Of a DNA stretch of 57,949 nucleotides, positions 24,566 through 34,488 are shown one piece after another. How positions within the stretch are numbered: the stretch's first letter is position 1; each line of letters begins with the position of its first letter. Below the pieces are notes generated by a model. That model was not told the DNA's origin. It ran no database searches and saw only the letters and a list, made by a program, of their open reading frames with translations. Made by a program: the position numbers and the translations under genes. Source of the DNA: an uncultured Sulfolobales archaeon (GTDB taxonomy: Archaea; Thermoproteota; Thermoprotei_A; Sulfolobales; NBVN01); the NCBI GenBank assembly GCA_938073905.1, contig CALJEN010000007.1, forward strand, positions 1 to 57,949. Reading direction: 5' to 3'.

Positions 24566-26175
24566 GCTCCAGGCCCAGGCCTATAGGCGTGGTCGGGGAC
24601 GAGTCGACCCCGACCAAGGTCGACATAAAGGCGTCTCACCCCATCCTCCCGGGCACCTACGTCTACATCAGATTCCGAGTGAGGAACCCCGTGAAAGACG
24701 CCGAGGAGGAGAGGGAGGTCGTCGGGATGATCGGGTCGACGGTCTACAAGTCCCTAGTGCCGATAGTGGTCACACCGAGCTCCGGCCAGCTCGAGGGCTA
24801 CTACTACGCGAGCGACCTCAAGAGGGAGAGCCACATGACGGCCCTCGTAGTGGCAGACATAACGGGAGGACGCGCCCAGTTCCCCAAGTACCCTCCACCT
24901 CCCGAGACCCCGGTGCATCCAGCCGGCGAAGAGCACCTCAAGGTCGTCTACGGCTGCGCCGCGGACTCCGGAGTGAGGGTGGGGGCTCTAGTCGGATTCG
25001 AGGAGCTTGAGATCAGGGTCGACGTGAATGCTCTCCCCAAACACTTACTGATAACGGGCACTACCGGTTCCGGCAAGAGCAACCTCGTGGCCATACTGGC
25101 AGACAGGATAGCACGGATCGGAGGGTCTGTCGTGATATTCGACGTCCACGGAGAGTATCGGGATCTGAGGGGGGACTCTCCGGTCAAGAGCTACGAGGCC
25201 GCGATAAACCCGCTGAAGGTCCCCCCGCGCCTCCTCGTGAGCTTCATCGTACCGGAGGCGGGGGCGACCAAGCAGAGGAGGATCCTCACGAGGTCTCTCA
25301 GAAGACTGAATGAGAGAATACGCGACGAGGCACGCAAGGACAGGAAGTCCTACGTGGAGGCCGTTAAAGGCCTCTACGAGTCCGAAGCCAAGTCTAGGAA
25401 GAGGTTGCCGAACAGAGAAACTCCCGAGGAGGCGGTGGGCTCCGCCGATATGTATAGAGAGCTCCTCAAATCCGAGCTGCGCAAGGTGAGCACCGATAGC
25501 AAGGTCATCGAGGCCGTCGAAGACAAGATAGACTACTTCTTCGAGACGCACAGGGTAAGCCTCGAGGGTCTCGACGTGAGCGATATCGCGAGACCCGGAG
25601 TGGTAGTCGTCGTGGACGTGTCCGCGCTGGGGGACGAGGAGAGGGACTGCATGCTCAAGGTGATTGCCGAGGATCTGCTCCGGTCGCTCAAGGAGAAGCT
25701 CATTCCGCCCACTCTCCTCGTCGTCGAGGAGGCCCACGCGTTCCTCAAACAGAACGTCAGCACGGAGTCCAAGAGGGCTCTGCAGAGGTTCATAAGGGAG
25801 GGGAGGAAGTTCGGGGGGATGCTCGCGATAGTCAGCCAGAGGCCGAGGGCCCTCGACGTCGACGTGGTCTCGCAGGTTCAGAACTTCGCGTTCCTCCGCC
25901 TAGTCCAGGAGGCCGATAGGAGTGCCGTTATGGGCCTAGCGGACGTCCTCGGGAAGGAGTACTCGGACCTGATGCCGTCGCTCCCGCCGGGACACTGCGT
26001 TCTCGTCGGGGAGTGGGTCCGCTGGTACCCCGCCTACGTCAGGGTAGACCTCCACAAGGGGAAGAGGGTCGGGGCCACTCCGGACGTGGTCGGTGTCTGG
26101 AGGAAGCGGATAGAGGCCTCCGAGTCGAGGCAGCGGGAGTACGAGTCCCTAGCCAGGGAATGGGAGGGGAACTGA
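24562..26175 (+). CDS. herA: HerA DNA translocase
   Basis: A hexameric ATPase that drives DNA into NurA. The N-terminal HAS-barrel comprises about the first 130 residues (DESTPTKVDIKA onward). Walker A is GTTGSGKSN at about residue 170, followed by FDVHGEYRDL; Walker B is LLVVEEAHAFLK at about 390, and AIVSQRPRALD holds the sensor. Length (537) matches archaeal HerA. It overlaps nurA by 4 nt (TTGA-type junction) and mre11 follows after 1 nt, so all are translated together. Confidence 0.93.
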   Translation: MSSRPRPIGVVGDESTPTKVDIKASHPILPGTYVYIRFRVRNPVKDAEEEREVVGMIGSTVYKSLVPIVVTPSSGQLEGYYYASDLKRESHMTALVVADITGGRAQFPKYPPPPETPVHPAGEEHLKVVYGCAADSGVRVGALVGFEELEIRVDVNALPKHLLITGTTGSGKSNLVAILADRIARIGGSVVIFDVHGEYRDLRGDSPVKSYEAAINPLKVPPRLLVSFIVPEAGATKQRRILTRSLRRLNERIRDEARKDRKSYVEAVKGLYESEAKSRKRLPNRETPEEAVGSADMYRELLKSELRKVSTDSKVIEAVEDKIDYFFETHRVSLEGLDVSDIARPGVVVVVDVSALGDEERDCMLKVIAEDLLRSLKEKLIPPTLLVVEEAHAFLKQNVSTESKRALQRFIREGRKFGGMLAIVSQRPRALDVDVVSQVQNFAFLRLVQEADRSAVMGLADVLGKEYSDLMPSLPPGHCVLVGEWVRWYPAYVRVDLHKGKRVGATPDVVGVWRKRIEASESRQREYESLAREWEGN

Positions 26176-26176
26176 T

Positions 26177-27334
26177 GTGCTGCTGCTCCACGTCTCCGAC
26201 ACCCACCTAGGCTCCTCAAGGCCCCTCACCTACAGCGCGGCGAGGGAGAAAGACTTCTACGACGTCTTCGACGAGGTGATCGAGATAGCCCTGAGGGAGA
26301 AGGTAGACGCGGTGCTGCACTGCGGTGACCTCTTCGACAACCCCGAGCCCAGCCCGAGGACGTACTTAAACGCTGTCAGGTCTCTCAAGAAGCTGTCCGA
26401 GGCCGGCATACCGTTCCTGGTGGTCGCGGGTCAGCACGACCAGCCCAAGCGCGCCGAGGTGTCTCCGCTGAAGATCCTCGAGGAGATCGGAGTGTTGAGA
26501 GTAGTGGCTCTCTCGAGGCCCGAGTCCCACATGATACGTCTGCGCAGCGGAGAGCTGGGGGTCGCGGCCGCTCCCTATCCTCGGGAAACCGAGAAGTGGC
26601 TCAGGGGTCTCGAGAAGCCCAATGCTGAGAGGAGAGTCCTCATGGCGCACCTCCTGATCAGGGAGCTCGGTCTTCCGGTGTCCCACGCTTCCCTCCCCGA
26701 GCTCGACGCGGCGAGCTACGACTACGTGGCCCTGGGAGACTACCACAGGAGGTACGTCACCGAAGCCGGAGGGGTCCCGGTGGTCTACCCGGGCTCCACG
26801 GAAGCCCTCGACGTAACGGAGAGGAGCGACGAGAGGTACGTAACCCTGGTCGACCTGAGCAGGAAGGAGGCCTCCGTGAGCTGGGCGAAGCTCGACCGCT
26901 TCAGGAGGATAGTGTTGCTGGAGAACGTGAGGGGATACGCAGACCTGGACAAGCTGGAGCTCCCGAAGGGGGATAAGCCGCCCATACTCTACGCGAAGCT
27001 AAACAGGCCCGCAGACCCTCACAGCTACGAGGTGAAGAGACTGAGGGAGAAGCTCGACGAGCTCGTCCGCAGAGGCGCGATCCTCACGTACAGGGTCGTC
27101 GCACCCGGTGCGACCGAGAGCGGGAGCCCGGAGGAAGCTGGGGAGCCGGAGGAGTCTCCACCGACCCTCGAGCACGCCGTCTACGAGGTGGTCAGAGACC
27201 CGGAGGTGGCCGAGTTCCTGATAAGGCTGATCAAGAGCGGTGACGACGTCGAAGAGGTCAGGCGGATCGTTCTCGAGGCCGCTAGCAGTGAGAGGCTCAT
27301 CGGCAAGATCGCGAGGCTGGTGAAGCAGAAGTGA
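26177..27334 (+). CDS. mre11: Mre11 double-strand break repair nuclease
   Basis: A calcineurin-like phosphoesterase: LLLHVSDTHLGSS gives the first metal ligands, HCGDLFDNPEPS the bridging aspartate, and MAHLLIREL the next histidine. Two motifs deviate: the usual GNHD appears as AGQHDQP (about residue 77) and the usual GHxH appears as ALGDYHRRY (about 190). Both normally supply metal ligands. The C-terminal half with the Rad50-binding helices is present (385 residues, normal length). It sits between herA and rad50, with the rad50 GTG overlapping its TGA. Function as Rad50 partner is secure; nuclease activity deserves a check. Confidence 0.92.
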   Translation: MLLLHVSDTHLGSSRPLTYSAAREKDFYDVFDEVIEIALREKVDAVLHCGDLFDNPEPSPRTYLNAVRSLKKLSEAGIPFLVVAGQHDQPKRAEVSPLKILEEIGVLRVVALSRPESHMIRLRSGELGVAAAPYPRETEKWLRGLEKPNAERRVLMAHLLIRELGLPVSHASLPELDAASYDYVALGDYHRRYVTEAGGVPVVYPGSTEALDVTERSDERYVTLVDLSRKEASVSWAKLDRFRRIVLLENVRGYADLDKLELPKGDKPPILYAKLNRPADPHSYEVKRLREKLDELVRRGAILTYRVVAPGATESGSPEEAGEPEESPPTLEHAVYEVVRDPEVAEFLIRLIKSGDDVEEVRRIVLEAASSERLIGKIARLVKQK

Positions 27335-29649
27335 TCGTCAGGCGCGTGCGCCTCACCAACATACTCTCCCACGAAAGCAGCGAGGTTGAGTTCTCCGACG
27401 GGGTAGTCTCGATAGTCGGTCCAAACGGTGCCGGCAAGTCCTCCCTGGTCGACTCCATCTACATAGCCCTGCTGTCGGGTCCCACGATCGACGTGAGGGG
27501 CGGGAAGAAGGAGTTCATCGTGACCCGGGGCAAGAAGGCGGGCGAGATCTCGGTGGTGTTCGAGGCCGGGGGGAGGACATACTGCGTCGAGAGGAGGCTG
27601 GAGGTCGACGGGACGACCCAGGTCCACCTCTACGAGGTCGACCGCGAGGGCAGGAAGCTCAGGGCCGAGGGGGTGGCGAGCGTGATCAGAGAGGTCGGCA
27701 GGCTGCTGGGGCTCTCGACCTACAAGGAGAGCGAGCTGAGGAGGCTCGTGCGGGCCACCGTGCTATCCCTCCAGGACGAGCTCACCCAGATAGTCGACAT
27801 AGAGGACTCGAAGAGGAAGGAGTGGGTCCTCTCCCTCCTGGGCCTGAGCTACCTGGAGGCCGCTCTGGAGAGCGTTAAGAGCGTCACGAGGGAGGAGCGG
27901 GGCAGGGTCGAGGGGGAGCTCGGCGTCACAAGGAGGCAGCTCTCGGACGCCAGGAGCGACCTCGAGAGGCTGAAGAGAGAGCTCGAGAGGGCGGAGGCCG
28001 AGCTGAGAACTCTCTCGGACGAGAAGGCGAGGGTGGACGGGGAGCTAGAGGAGTGTGAGAGGAAGATCGGGGAGGCCGAGGAGGCTCTGAGGATGCTCCG
28101 CGACCTGAAGGCTGCGATACTCTTCAAGAGGATCACCGAGCTGAGGAAGACCATCGAGAGGCTCGGGGTCCTAAAGGACTGGAAGCCGGACTACTACGCC
28201 CAGCTACTCGGTGAGGTGAGGCGGAAAGAGCGCGAGCTCGGGGAAATAGACGGAGGTCTCCGGAGGGTTCTGGAAGAGGCTGGGAAAGCCTTCGGGATCC
28301 GTGTCGGTGAACTCCGGGAGCTGAGCGGGCTCGAGGAGCTGAGGGTGGGGCTCGACGAGAGGGTGAGCGAGCTCAGCAAGCGCAGGGGGGCTTGCGAGGA
28401 GCGGGCTAGGCTCTACGAGGAGGTGCTCTCCAGGCTGGAGCTGGGCGAGAGGTGCCCACTCTGCGGCTCCAGGATAGCGGACCCCGAGGAGGTGAGAAGG
28501 CGCATCGCTGGAGAGGTCGCCAGCCTCAAGGAGGAGCTGGACAGGATCGAGAGAGAGCTGAGGGACCTCGAGGGGAGGAGGCGGTCGGCGGCGGAGCTCC
28601 TGAGGAGCCTCCAGAGGTTGGTCTCCGTTCGGGAGAGCGTGGAGAGGGAGCTCGCGGCCAGGAGGGCGGAGCTCGGGAGCGTGGAGAGGATGTCCGAGGA
28701 GCTGTGCCGCGGTCTTGGGCTCGAGTTCCGGGAGATCGGGGAGTGCACCGAGTCCCTGCGCAGGCTCAGGGAAGAGCTGGAGGCTGCGGAGGTGGAGTAC
28801 AGGGTGAGGCTCCGGGAGCGGACACCGGTTGGAGAGTCTCCGTCCGGCTTCGCGGAGCTCGAGAAGAAGGCGGAGGAGCTCGCGAGAGCACTGGGTTCTG
28901 CGCTCGAGAGGATGGGGGCCGAGCCTCTTCAGACCCTCTCGGCGGAGTCCCTCGAGGAGCTCGCGAGAGAGCTTGAGGAGTCGAGGAGGAAGCTCGAGAG
29001 CAGGCGGGAGAGCCTGAGGAGCAGGTCTGCCGAGCTGAACACCGCGATCGGCAGGCTCGACGGCGAGATCGGGAGGCTCAGGGTCGAGGTGGAGAACAAA
29101 AAGGCCCTCCTCTCACAGCTCGAGAGGAGGATCGCGGAGCTCGAGAAGAGGTCGAGGGCGCTGGAGCTCCTCGAGGGGTTCGGCAGGAGCTACATGGGCA
29201 AGGACGGAGAGGTAGCGAAGGCTCTAACGAGGACCGTGAGAATTGGGCTCGAGAGGAAGGCCAACAGGATCCTGGAGAGGCTCGGGATGCCGCCCATCGC
29301 GATAAACGACGAGTTCCAGATCGCGATCAGAGTCCCGGGCGGCGAGGTGCCGGTGAGAAACGCTAGCGGCGGCGAGAGGGTCGGGATATCGATAGCTCTC
29401 AGGCTGGCCCTAGCGGAGCTCGTGATGGGGAGGTCTCCGACGGCCCTGATAGTCGATGAACCCACCGTCTACCTCGATAAGGAAAGGAGGGGACTGGTGT
29501 TCGACATAATCAGGGAGCTCGGCAGGTCCCTGAGGCAGCTGGTCGTCGTGACCCACGACGAGGCTGTGATCAGGATCTCCGACAAAGTGATATCCGTGGA
29601 GAGCGTCGGCGGGGTTAGCAGAGTACGAGAGCAGTTCCCGGACAGCTGA
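27331..29649 (+). CDS. rad50: Rad50 SMC-like ATPase
   Basis: A 772-residue ABC/SMC-type ATPase that tethers and unwinds DNA ends for Mre11. Walker A VGPNGAGKSS is at about residue 30, the Q-loop region in LSLQDELTQI at about 145, the zinc hook GERCPLCGSR at about 370, the signature NASGGERVGIS at about 680, and Walker B TALIVDEPTVYLD at about 705. The two coiled-coil arms are Glu/Arg-rich and somewhat short for the family. GTG 27331 overlaps the mre11 stop. A hairpin (TCCCGG with CCGGGA, 29687-29708) shortly after the stop may help termination. Confidence 0.95.
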   Translation: MIVRRVRLTNILSHESSEVEFSDGVVSIVGPNGAGKSSLVDSIYIALLSGPTIDVRGGKKEFIVTRGKKAGEISVVFEAGGRTYCVERRLEVDGTTQVHLYEVDREGRKLRAEGVASVIREVGRLLGLSTYKESELRRLVRATVLSLQDELTQIVDIEDSKRKEWVLSLLGLSYLEAALESVKSVTREERGRVEGELGVTRRQLSDARSDLERLKRELERAEAELRTLSDEKARVDGELEECERKIGEAEEALRMLRDLKAAILFKRITELRKTIERLGVLKDWKPDYYAQLLGEVRRKERELGEIDGGLRRVLEEAGKAFGIRVGELRELSGLEELRVGLDERVSELSKRRGACEERARLYEEVLSRLELGERCPLCGSRIADPEEVRRRIAGEVASLKEELDRIERELRDLEGRRRSAAELLRSLQRLVSVRESVERELAARRAELGSVERMSEELCRGLGLEFREIGECTESLRRLREELEAAEVEYRVRLRERTPVGESPSGFAELEKKAEELARALGSALERMGAEPLQTLSAESLEELARELEESRRKLESRRESLRSRSAELNTAIGRLDGEIGRLRVEVENKKALLSQLERRIAELEKRSRALELLEGFGRSYMGKDGEVAKALTRTVRIGLERKANRILERLGMPPIAINDEFQIAIRVPGGEVPVRNASGGERVGISIALRLALAELVMGRSPTALIVDEPTVYLDKERRGLVFDIIRELGRSLRQLVVVTHDEAVIRISDKVISVESVGGVSRVREQFPDS

Positions 29650-29686
29650 CTCTATATGCCCCTCCATGTGACAGCAGCTCGCGAAA
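29647..29686. repeat. Dispersed repeat, copy 1
   Basis: TGACTCTATATGCCCCTCC and, 10 nt on, GACAGCAGCTCGCGAAAT are shared with 44918-44975, each with one mismatch. The copy begins exactly at the rad50 stop codon. The intervening bases differ in length between the copies. Origin unknown; it may be a mobile-element scar or a shared 3' regulatory sequence. Confidence 0.5.
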
Positions 29687-29708
29687 TCCCGGTCTAGAAA
29701 TCCGGGAG

Positions 29709-29965
29709 ACCTCCGCTGTTCCCGAAGGCCACCGACGTGCCCGGTGCGTGGTGAGAGTCCGGTACCGAGCGGGCGCCCGGAGAGGGCCCGGGACGTGGGG
29801 GCCTCCGCTGCCGCGTGGCAACGGTCTCAGGAGAACAGGGCCGCTAAGCTCGCGCGAACGCGCCGCTTTCGGACACGGCGGCCCCGGTTAGTGGATGGTC
29901 CTCGGGCTGCCAGTCGCACGCTTCGAGCCCACTCTAGCTACCGAGGAGGACCTGGAATGAATGGG
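29709..29965. other. Gene-poor gap between rad50 and the tandem KaiC-like gene
   Basis: The 370-bp gap has no supported gene. At 29748-29800 a frame reads RGESPVPSGRPERARDVG, which resembles the GESP segment of the TnpB tail at 21690, so a further relic of an IS605-type right end is possible. The segment is very GC-rich with several self-complementary stretches (for example GGGCGCCCGGAGAGGGCCCGG). Nothing else is recognised. Confidence 0.3.
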
Positions 29966-29985
29966 TCGAAAATATTAAAAATAAG
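29966..29985 (+). promoter_or_regulatory. AT-rich promoter of the tandem KaiC-like gene
   Basis: TCGAAAATATTAAAAATAAG is an exceptionally AT-rich patch in GC-rich DNA, about 45 bp before ATG 30024, and contains purine-rich BRE-like and TATA-like parts. GAGGTGGAG at 30009-30017 is the ribosome binding site that fixes the start. Confidence 0.65.
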
Positions 29986-30023
29986 CGTAAGTGCAGGCTC
30001 GGCGCAGCGAGGTGGAGAGTGAC

Positions 30024-31457
30024 ATGTTGAGAGTCAAGGTGCTAAGCGAACTGCTCGGACCCCTGAAAACTCCTTACGTCCTGATGCTCTCGGGCAACCC
30101 CGGCGTAGGTAAGACCGTGCTGGCCTCGACGATATGTCACGGGGCCGCCTCGGAAGGCAGGAAATGCCTCTACGTAACGTTCTATGAACACAGGGAGAAG
30201 CTGTACAGCCACATGGCGAGCCTGGGGATCGACCTCGCCGACCTAGAGTCGAGAGGACTGATCAAGTTCGCCAGGCTCCCAGTGCCCTCTGGTCCCGATA
30301 TAAAGCCCCTAGTCGACGCACTCACCTCACTGGTAACCGAGGACAGGTTCGCGGTAGTTGTCATAGACTCCATAAGCCCCCTGCTCGAGGCCGCGGAGCC
30401 CCGAACCGGGAGAGCTTGGCTCGCGAACTTCTTCTACAACATGGCCGAGGTCGTCGGCGGGCTGCTGGTGCTGGTGGCCGAGGTCTCCTTCGGCTCCGAG
30501 GTCTCCGAGGCTCACGAACTGGAGTTCGTGGCCGACGCCATCGCCGTGCTCAAGCAGAGGGTAGAGGGGAGGCTCATCGCTAGATCGCTGGAGCTCAGGA
30601 AGGCGAGAGGCTCCCCCATACCGATAGCCGAGGTACCGTTCACCATCGGCACAGGGGGGATCCGGGTCTGGGTTCCCCCGGTTCTGAGCGACGTGCCTCC
30701 GGAGGGCGAGGTTCTGGACCTCGGATGCGAGATCCTCGAGAGGGGGTGGGGGCCCCTACGGAGGGGGCAGGTAGTCTACATCGTCTACCCCCCCGACGCT
30801 CGGCACCCTCTCGCGGGCATTATACCCTATCTCATAGCCGTGGCGAACGGGCTGAGAACCATCTTCGTGAGCTACAGATACCCGCCGGGAGTGGTCAGGG
30901 AGCTGATCCTCGAAGCGCTCGCCGAACTCGGGATAGGAAAGAAGGAGGAGGCGGAGAGGCTCTTCGAGAAGCTCTTCAAGGTGGTAAGCATAAACCCGTT
31001 CGGCTACAGCGTAGACCAGCTGTTCGCAATGGAGGTGGAGAGGGTGGAGTCCGAGAACCCGGACATGGTGATATTCCACGCGCCCGAGCTAGCAAGAGCC
31101 GCTACCGATCTGAGTAGCCACGCTAGGGAGCTGTTCAACGAGCTCGTCTACCTGAAGAGTAGAAAGGTGCTCGCCGTGCGGCTCTCCAGCCTCGTGGACG
31201 AGCGGGCTTACGCGATCGAATCGACCATGTCGGACGCCGTCGCCAAGATCGAGCTGCTGAAGGATCGGGGTGAGCCGAGCTGGTCGGTGCTCCTCTGGAG
31301 CAGGGGGCGGGAGCCGTGCGTCGTCTCCGCGGACGAGCTGAAGAGGTGCGTTCTCGAGGCAGCGCGCGGCCTCGTGGCTCGCGCCAGGGCGACGAAGCAA
31401 GTCGAGGGTGCTCAGCGGCCTGGAATTGGGGGACGACAGGAATCGGGCGATGGGTAG
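30024..31457 (+). CDS. Tandem KaiC-like RecA-superfamily protein
   Basis: A 477-residue protein with two RecA-like halves. The first has Walker A LSGNPGVGKTVL (about residue 23) and Walker B FAVVVIDSISPLLEA (about 112). The second half, from about residue 235, starts with GWGPLRRGQVVYIVYPPDA, where the P-loop lysine is lost, so it probably does not hydrolyse ATP. Such archaeal proteins may be KaiC-type regulators or bind partner proteins; the target is unknown. ATG 30024 is fixed by the GAGGTGGAG sequence six bases upstream. The C-terminal tail is low-complexity. Confidence 0.8.
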   Translation: MLRVKVLSELLGPLKTPYVLMLSGNPGVGKTVLASTICHGAASEGRKCLYVTFYEHREKLYSHMASLGIDLADLESRGLIKFARLPVPSGPDIKPLVDALTSLVTEDRFAVVVIDSISPLLEAAEPRTGRAWLANFFYNMAEVVGGLLVLVAEVSFGSEVSEAHELEFVADAIAVLKQRVEGRLIARSLELRKARGSPIPIAEVPFTIGTGGIRVWVPPVLSDVPPEGEVLDLGCEILERGWGPLRRGQVVYIVYPPDARHPLAGIIPYLIAVANGLRTIFVSYRYPPGVVRELILEALAELGIGKKEEAERLFEKLFKVVSINPFGYSVDQLFAMEVERVESENPDMVIFHAPELARAATDLSSHARELFNELVYLKSRKVLAVRLSSLVDERAYAIESTMSDAVAKIELLKDRGEPSWSVLLWSRGREPCVVSADELKRCVLEAARGLVARARATKQVEGAQRPGIGGRQESGDG

Positions 31458-31783
<326 letters not shown>

Positions 31784-31845
31784 GACGCTTCTGGGGTATC
31801 GGCCAGTAAAAATGTGCCCGCGCCTCGCCGCCGCGCGCGCTTGAG

Positions 31846-34488
31846 CTACCTCTCCTCCTCGTGCAGGTAGAGAGCGTTGAAGAATGTCTTGAACGTCCCG
31901 TGGGTCTGGGCTCTGAACACGGGTCTGTAGGCGTAGGCTAGCGCCCTTCCCTTCCCCACCTCCACCTCGAGGAGCGCCGGCTTCCGGCTCAGGAAGCTCT
32001 CCCCGATGAGCCACCCGCTCTGCAGTATGTCCCGCTCCGGGAACCTGGCCACTACTCTGAACTTCTCGTTGACGTGGGACGGGACCACCTCCAGCACCGG
32101 CCTGTCCACGAACACGGCGAGGGCCTGCCTAGGCATCCCGAAGCCCAGAGGGTGGTTCACGTCGACGAGGATCTTCAGCGTGGAGCCGGGGCAGAGGTAC
32201 TGCCTCGGGTCCTTCAGGTCTTCGCTGACGTCCCTCAGCGGCAGCCCGAATCCCTTGATGAGGAGCTCGACGGACTCCCCCATGGTCACCACGGTGCCCC
32301 CCTCCTCGGCGAACCCCTTGAGCTTCTCTACGCCCTCCTTCCCGAAGCCGCTCCTGTACTCCGGTGGATACGGTGGCAGCTTCACGGGCCTCCCCCACCT
32401 CTTCGAGAGCTCCTCCTCGATGTTCTCGCCCGTCAGGAACGGCAGCGGGTCGGAGGGGAACAGGACCACATCGACGAGCTCCCGGAGCTTCCCCGACTTC
32501 ATCTGCTCGTCCCTCAGCTCGGCGTACGGGAAGCCGTACGAGTCTAGGACGTACCTCATCCAGCCTCCCTCCATGTTGCCGCCGTAGTACCTCTCGTAGA
32601 CGCCTATCCTCGCGACCCTGACTCTCGCCAGCCTGACCTGGGGCAGCTCGCCGAGCTCGAAGACCGGGACGCCCCTCTCACCGGCCGCCTCCCTCAGGGC
32701 CCTCGTAGAGTTCTCGCTCCTGCGAACCACGAACGCTCCGGGAGGCAGGAGAGTTCCACCGATCTCGAGGGGCTCGAAGATCCTTAGCACCTCGCCGCCA
32801 GCGACCAGGACTCTGTTCACGGCGTAGTAGGAGTCGTTGAGCCTCGGGTCGAGGACGTAGTACTCCGAGTCGCCGAAGTCCGGCGGAGTCCGGACTACCT
32901 CCTTAACTGGCCTCAGCCCGGCCCTCAGGGGCTCGTCGACCCTCACCACTGTCACCCCCATGAACTCCGCGAGGGTGTCCGTCGCGATGTCGTACGGCCT
33001 GATGGGCTTGCCCTCCCTGTCCCGGGTCGTCTCGTCGTCGGGGTAGAGGAACCTGTCCAGCAGCTTCCTAGCCAGGGCCCTCCTGGGCTGGGCCAGCGGG
33101 ACTACGAGCGTGCCCGCCGGGTAGGTCGCTACGCCCACCTTCACGGGCTCGACCGCCTCGTATACCTTCACTCCGAGCTTCAGGAGTATGTCGACGAGCT
33201 TCAGGAGCGTGAGGCGGTCGTGCTGCTCCCTCGGGAGGAGGAAGGCGTGCGGAGGCTCCCCGAGCCCCCTCTCGACGTTCCTCCTAGCCTTCAAGTACAT
33301 GTTCCTCAGGAACTCCCGCCTGAACTTGGCCACCGCGGAGAGCATGGCTATTGTGGACAGGAGCTGCTGCCTCACGATGTCGGACAGCCTCCACCACCCG
33401 CCCCTCCACGGGTTCGGGTAGTTCATGTAGGGCTTGTCCGACAGCCTGCCCCTGCCGTAGCCCCTGATCTGGTGCGGGTCCACGAATATCGGGGTGGCTA
33501 TCCTAGCCGAGGCGGACTCGGTCAGTATCCCCACGATGTTCATGGTGTAGGCGAGGGTCTGGAACGCGGATATGAAGTCCGGCGTAAAGGGGGCCCCGGT
33601 CTCGACACCGCTCACTCCCTCCTTCTCGAGCCTCGCTGCTGCGAACATTCCGAGGAACTGGGTCTCCCTCCAGACCAGGGGGTCGACCTCCGGGTATATC
33701 GGGTCCATCTCCGGCGATAGGAAGAACCTGGCCCCGTAGGGACCCATCTGGTGGTGGTCTATGTAGACCTGGGGACACCACTCCCTGTAGACTATCTTGG
33801 CCATGTACTGGCTCTCGACGAGGTTCAGGGCGTACGCGTCCCGGTTGTTGTCGTGGCCGCAGTACTTGTGGTAGAGCCACGGAAGGCTCGTCCCCTCGTA
33901 CTCAGTCCCCAGCGTCTTGTAGTACCAGTCGACCACCGCGATCTGGCCGTCGGGGTTCTGGGACGGTATCAGTATGACGACGACCTCCCTCAGTATCTCG
34001 AGCACCTCCGGGTCCTCCGAGAACGCGAGCTTGTAGAGGAGCTCCACGGACATCTGCGTGCCCCCGACCTCCGTCGAGTGCATGCTGTTGGTCACCACGA
34101 CGACGGCCCTCCCGGACTCGACCAGCTCCTCGACCTCCTCCGGGCTCGGCGGGGAGTCGGGGTTGGCCAGAGCGCACGAGATCCTCCGGATCTCGTCCAG
34201 CCTAGCCAGGTTCTCCGGGGACGAGACGTAGGCTACTATGAACGGGTTGCCCTCGGTGGTCTTCCCGACCTCCTCGACCGCGACCCTGTCGGACTCGGAT
34301 GCCACGGTCCTGAAGTACTCCACGATCCTGTCCCAGCGTGCCAGCTTCCTGTCCTCGCCTATCCTGAACCCGAAGAACTCCTCCGGGGGTGTGGCGCGCT
34401 TCAGGATCCAAGCACCCCAAGAAGCCTTAGGCGCGGTACAAAAAAGCTCGTGACCGTCGGACCTCAGCTGGACCCAAGCGGACTTCAA
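31846..34488 (-). CDS. M14-family zinc carboxypeptidase, large
   Basis: An 880-residue peptidase. The zinc ligands are in NSMHSTEVGG (His and Glu, about residue 135), with the third histidine likely in VYIDHHQMG (about 240); PSQNPDGQ and NNRDAYALN are family landmarks for substrate binding. The C-terminal half has a glutamine-amidotransferase-like region (VVLFPSDPLPFL, GGTVVTMGES) seen in some archaeal M14 proteins. No signal peptide is visible, so it may act in the cytoplasm on imported peptides. TTG 34488 overlaps the TGA of the prolyl oligopeptidase gene (TTGA), indicating coupling; residues before about 35 may be untranslated. Confidence 0.88.
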   Translation of the reverse strand: MKSAWVQLRSDGHELFCTAPKASWGAWILKRATPPEEFFGFRIGEDRKLARWDRIVEYFRTVASESDRVAVEEVGKTTEGNPFIVAYVSSPENLARLDEIRRISCALANPDSPPSPEEVEELVESGRAVVVVTNSMHSTEVGGTQMSVELLYKLAFSEDPEVLEILREVVVILIPSQNPDGQIAVVDWYYKTLGTEYEGTSLPWLYHKYCGHDNNRDAYALNLVESQYMAKIVYREWCPQVYIDHHQMGPYGARFFLSPEMDPIYPEVDPLVWRETQFLGMFAAARLEKEGVSGVETGAPFTPDFISAFQTLAYTMNIVGILTESASARIATPIFVDPHQIRGYGRGRLSDKPYMNYPNPWRGGWWRLSDIVRQQLLSTIAMLSAVAKFRREFLRNMYLKARRNVERGLGEPPHAFLLPREQHDRLTLLKLVDILLKLGVKVYEAVEPVKVGVATYPAGTLVVPLAQPRRALARKLLDRFLYPDDETTRDREGKPIRPYDIATDTLAEFMGVTVVRVDEPLRAGLRPVKEVVRTPPDFGDSEYYVLDPRLNDSYYAVNRVLVAGGEVLRIFEPLEIGGTLLPPGAFVVRRSENSTRALREAAGERGVPVFELGELPQVRLARVRVARIGVYERYYGGNMEGGWMRYVLDSYGFPYAELRDEQMKSGKLRELVDVVLFPSDPLPFLTGENIEEELSKRWGRPVKLPPYPPEYRSGFGKEGVEKLKGFAEEGGTVVTMGESVELLIKGFGLPLRDVSEDLKDPRQYLCPGSTLKILVDVNHPLGFGMPRQALAVFVDRPVLEVVPSHVNEKFRVVARFPERDILQSGWLIGESFLSRKPALLEVEVGKGRALAYAYRPVFRAQTHGTFKTFFNALYLHEEER

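Noticed and set aside
29740-29830. Highly structured GC-rich stretch considered as RNase P or SRP RNA
   Set aside because: The conserved landmarks of those RNAs (for example GAGGAAAGTCC or GGAAGGGAGCA) are absent here and elsewhere in the window.
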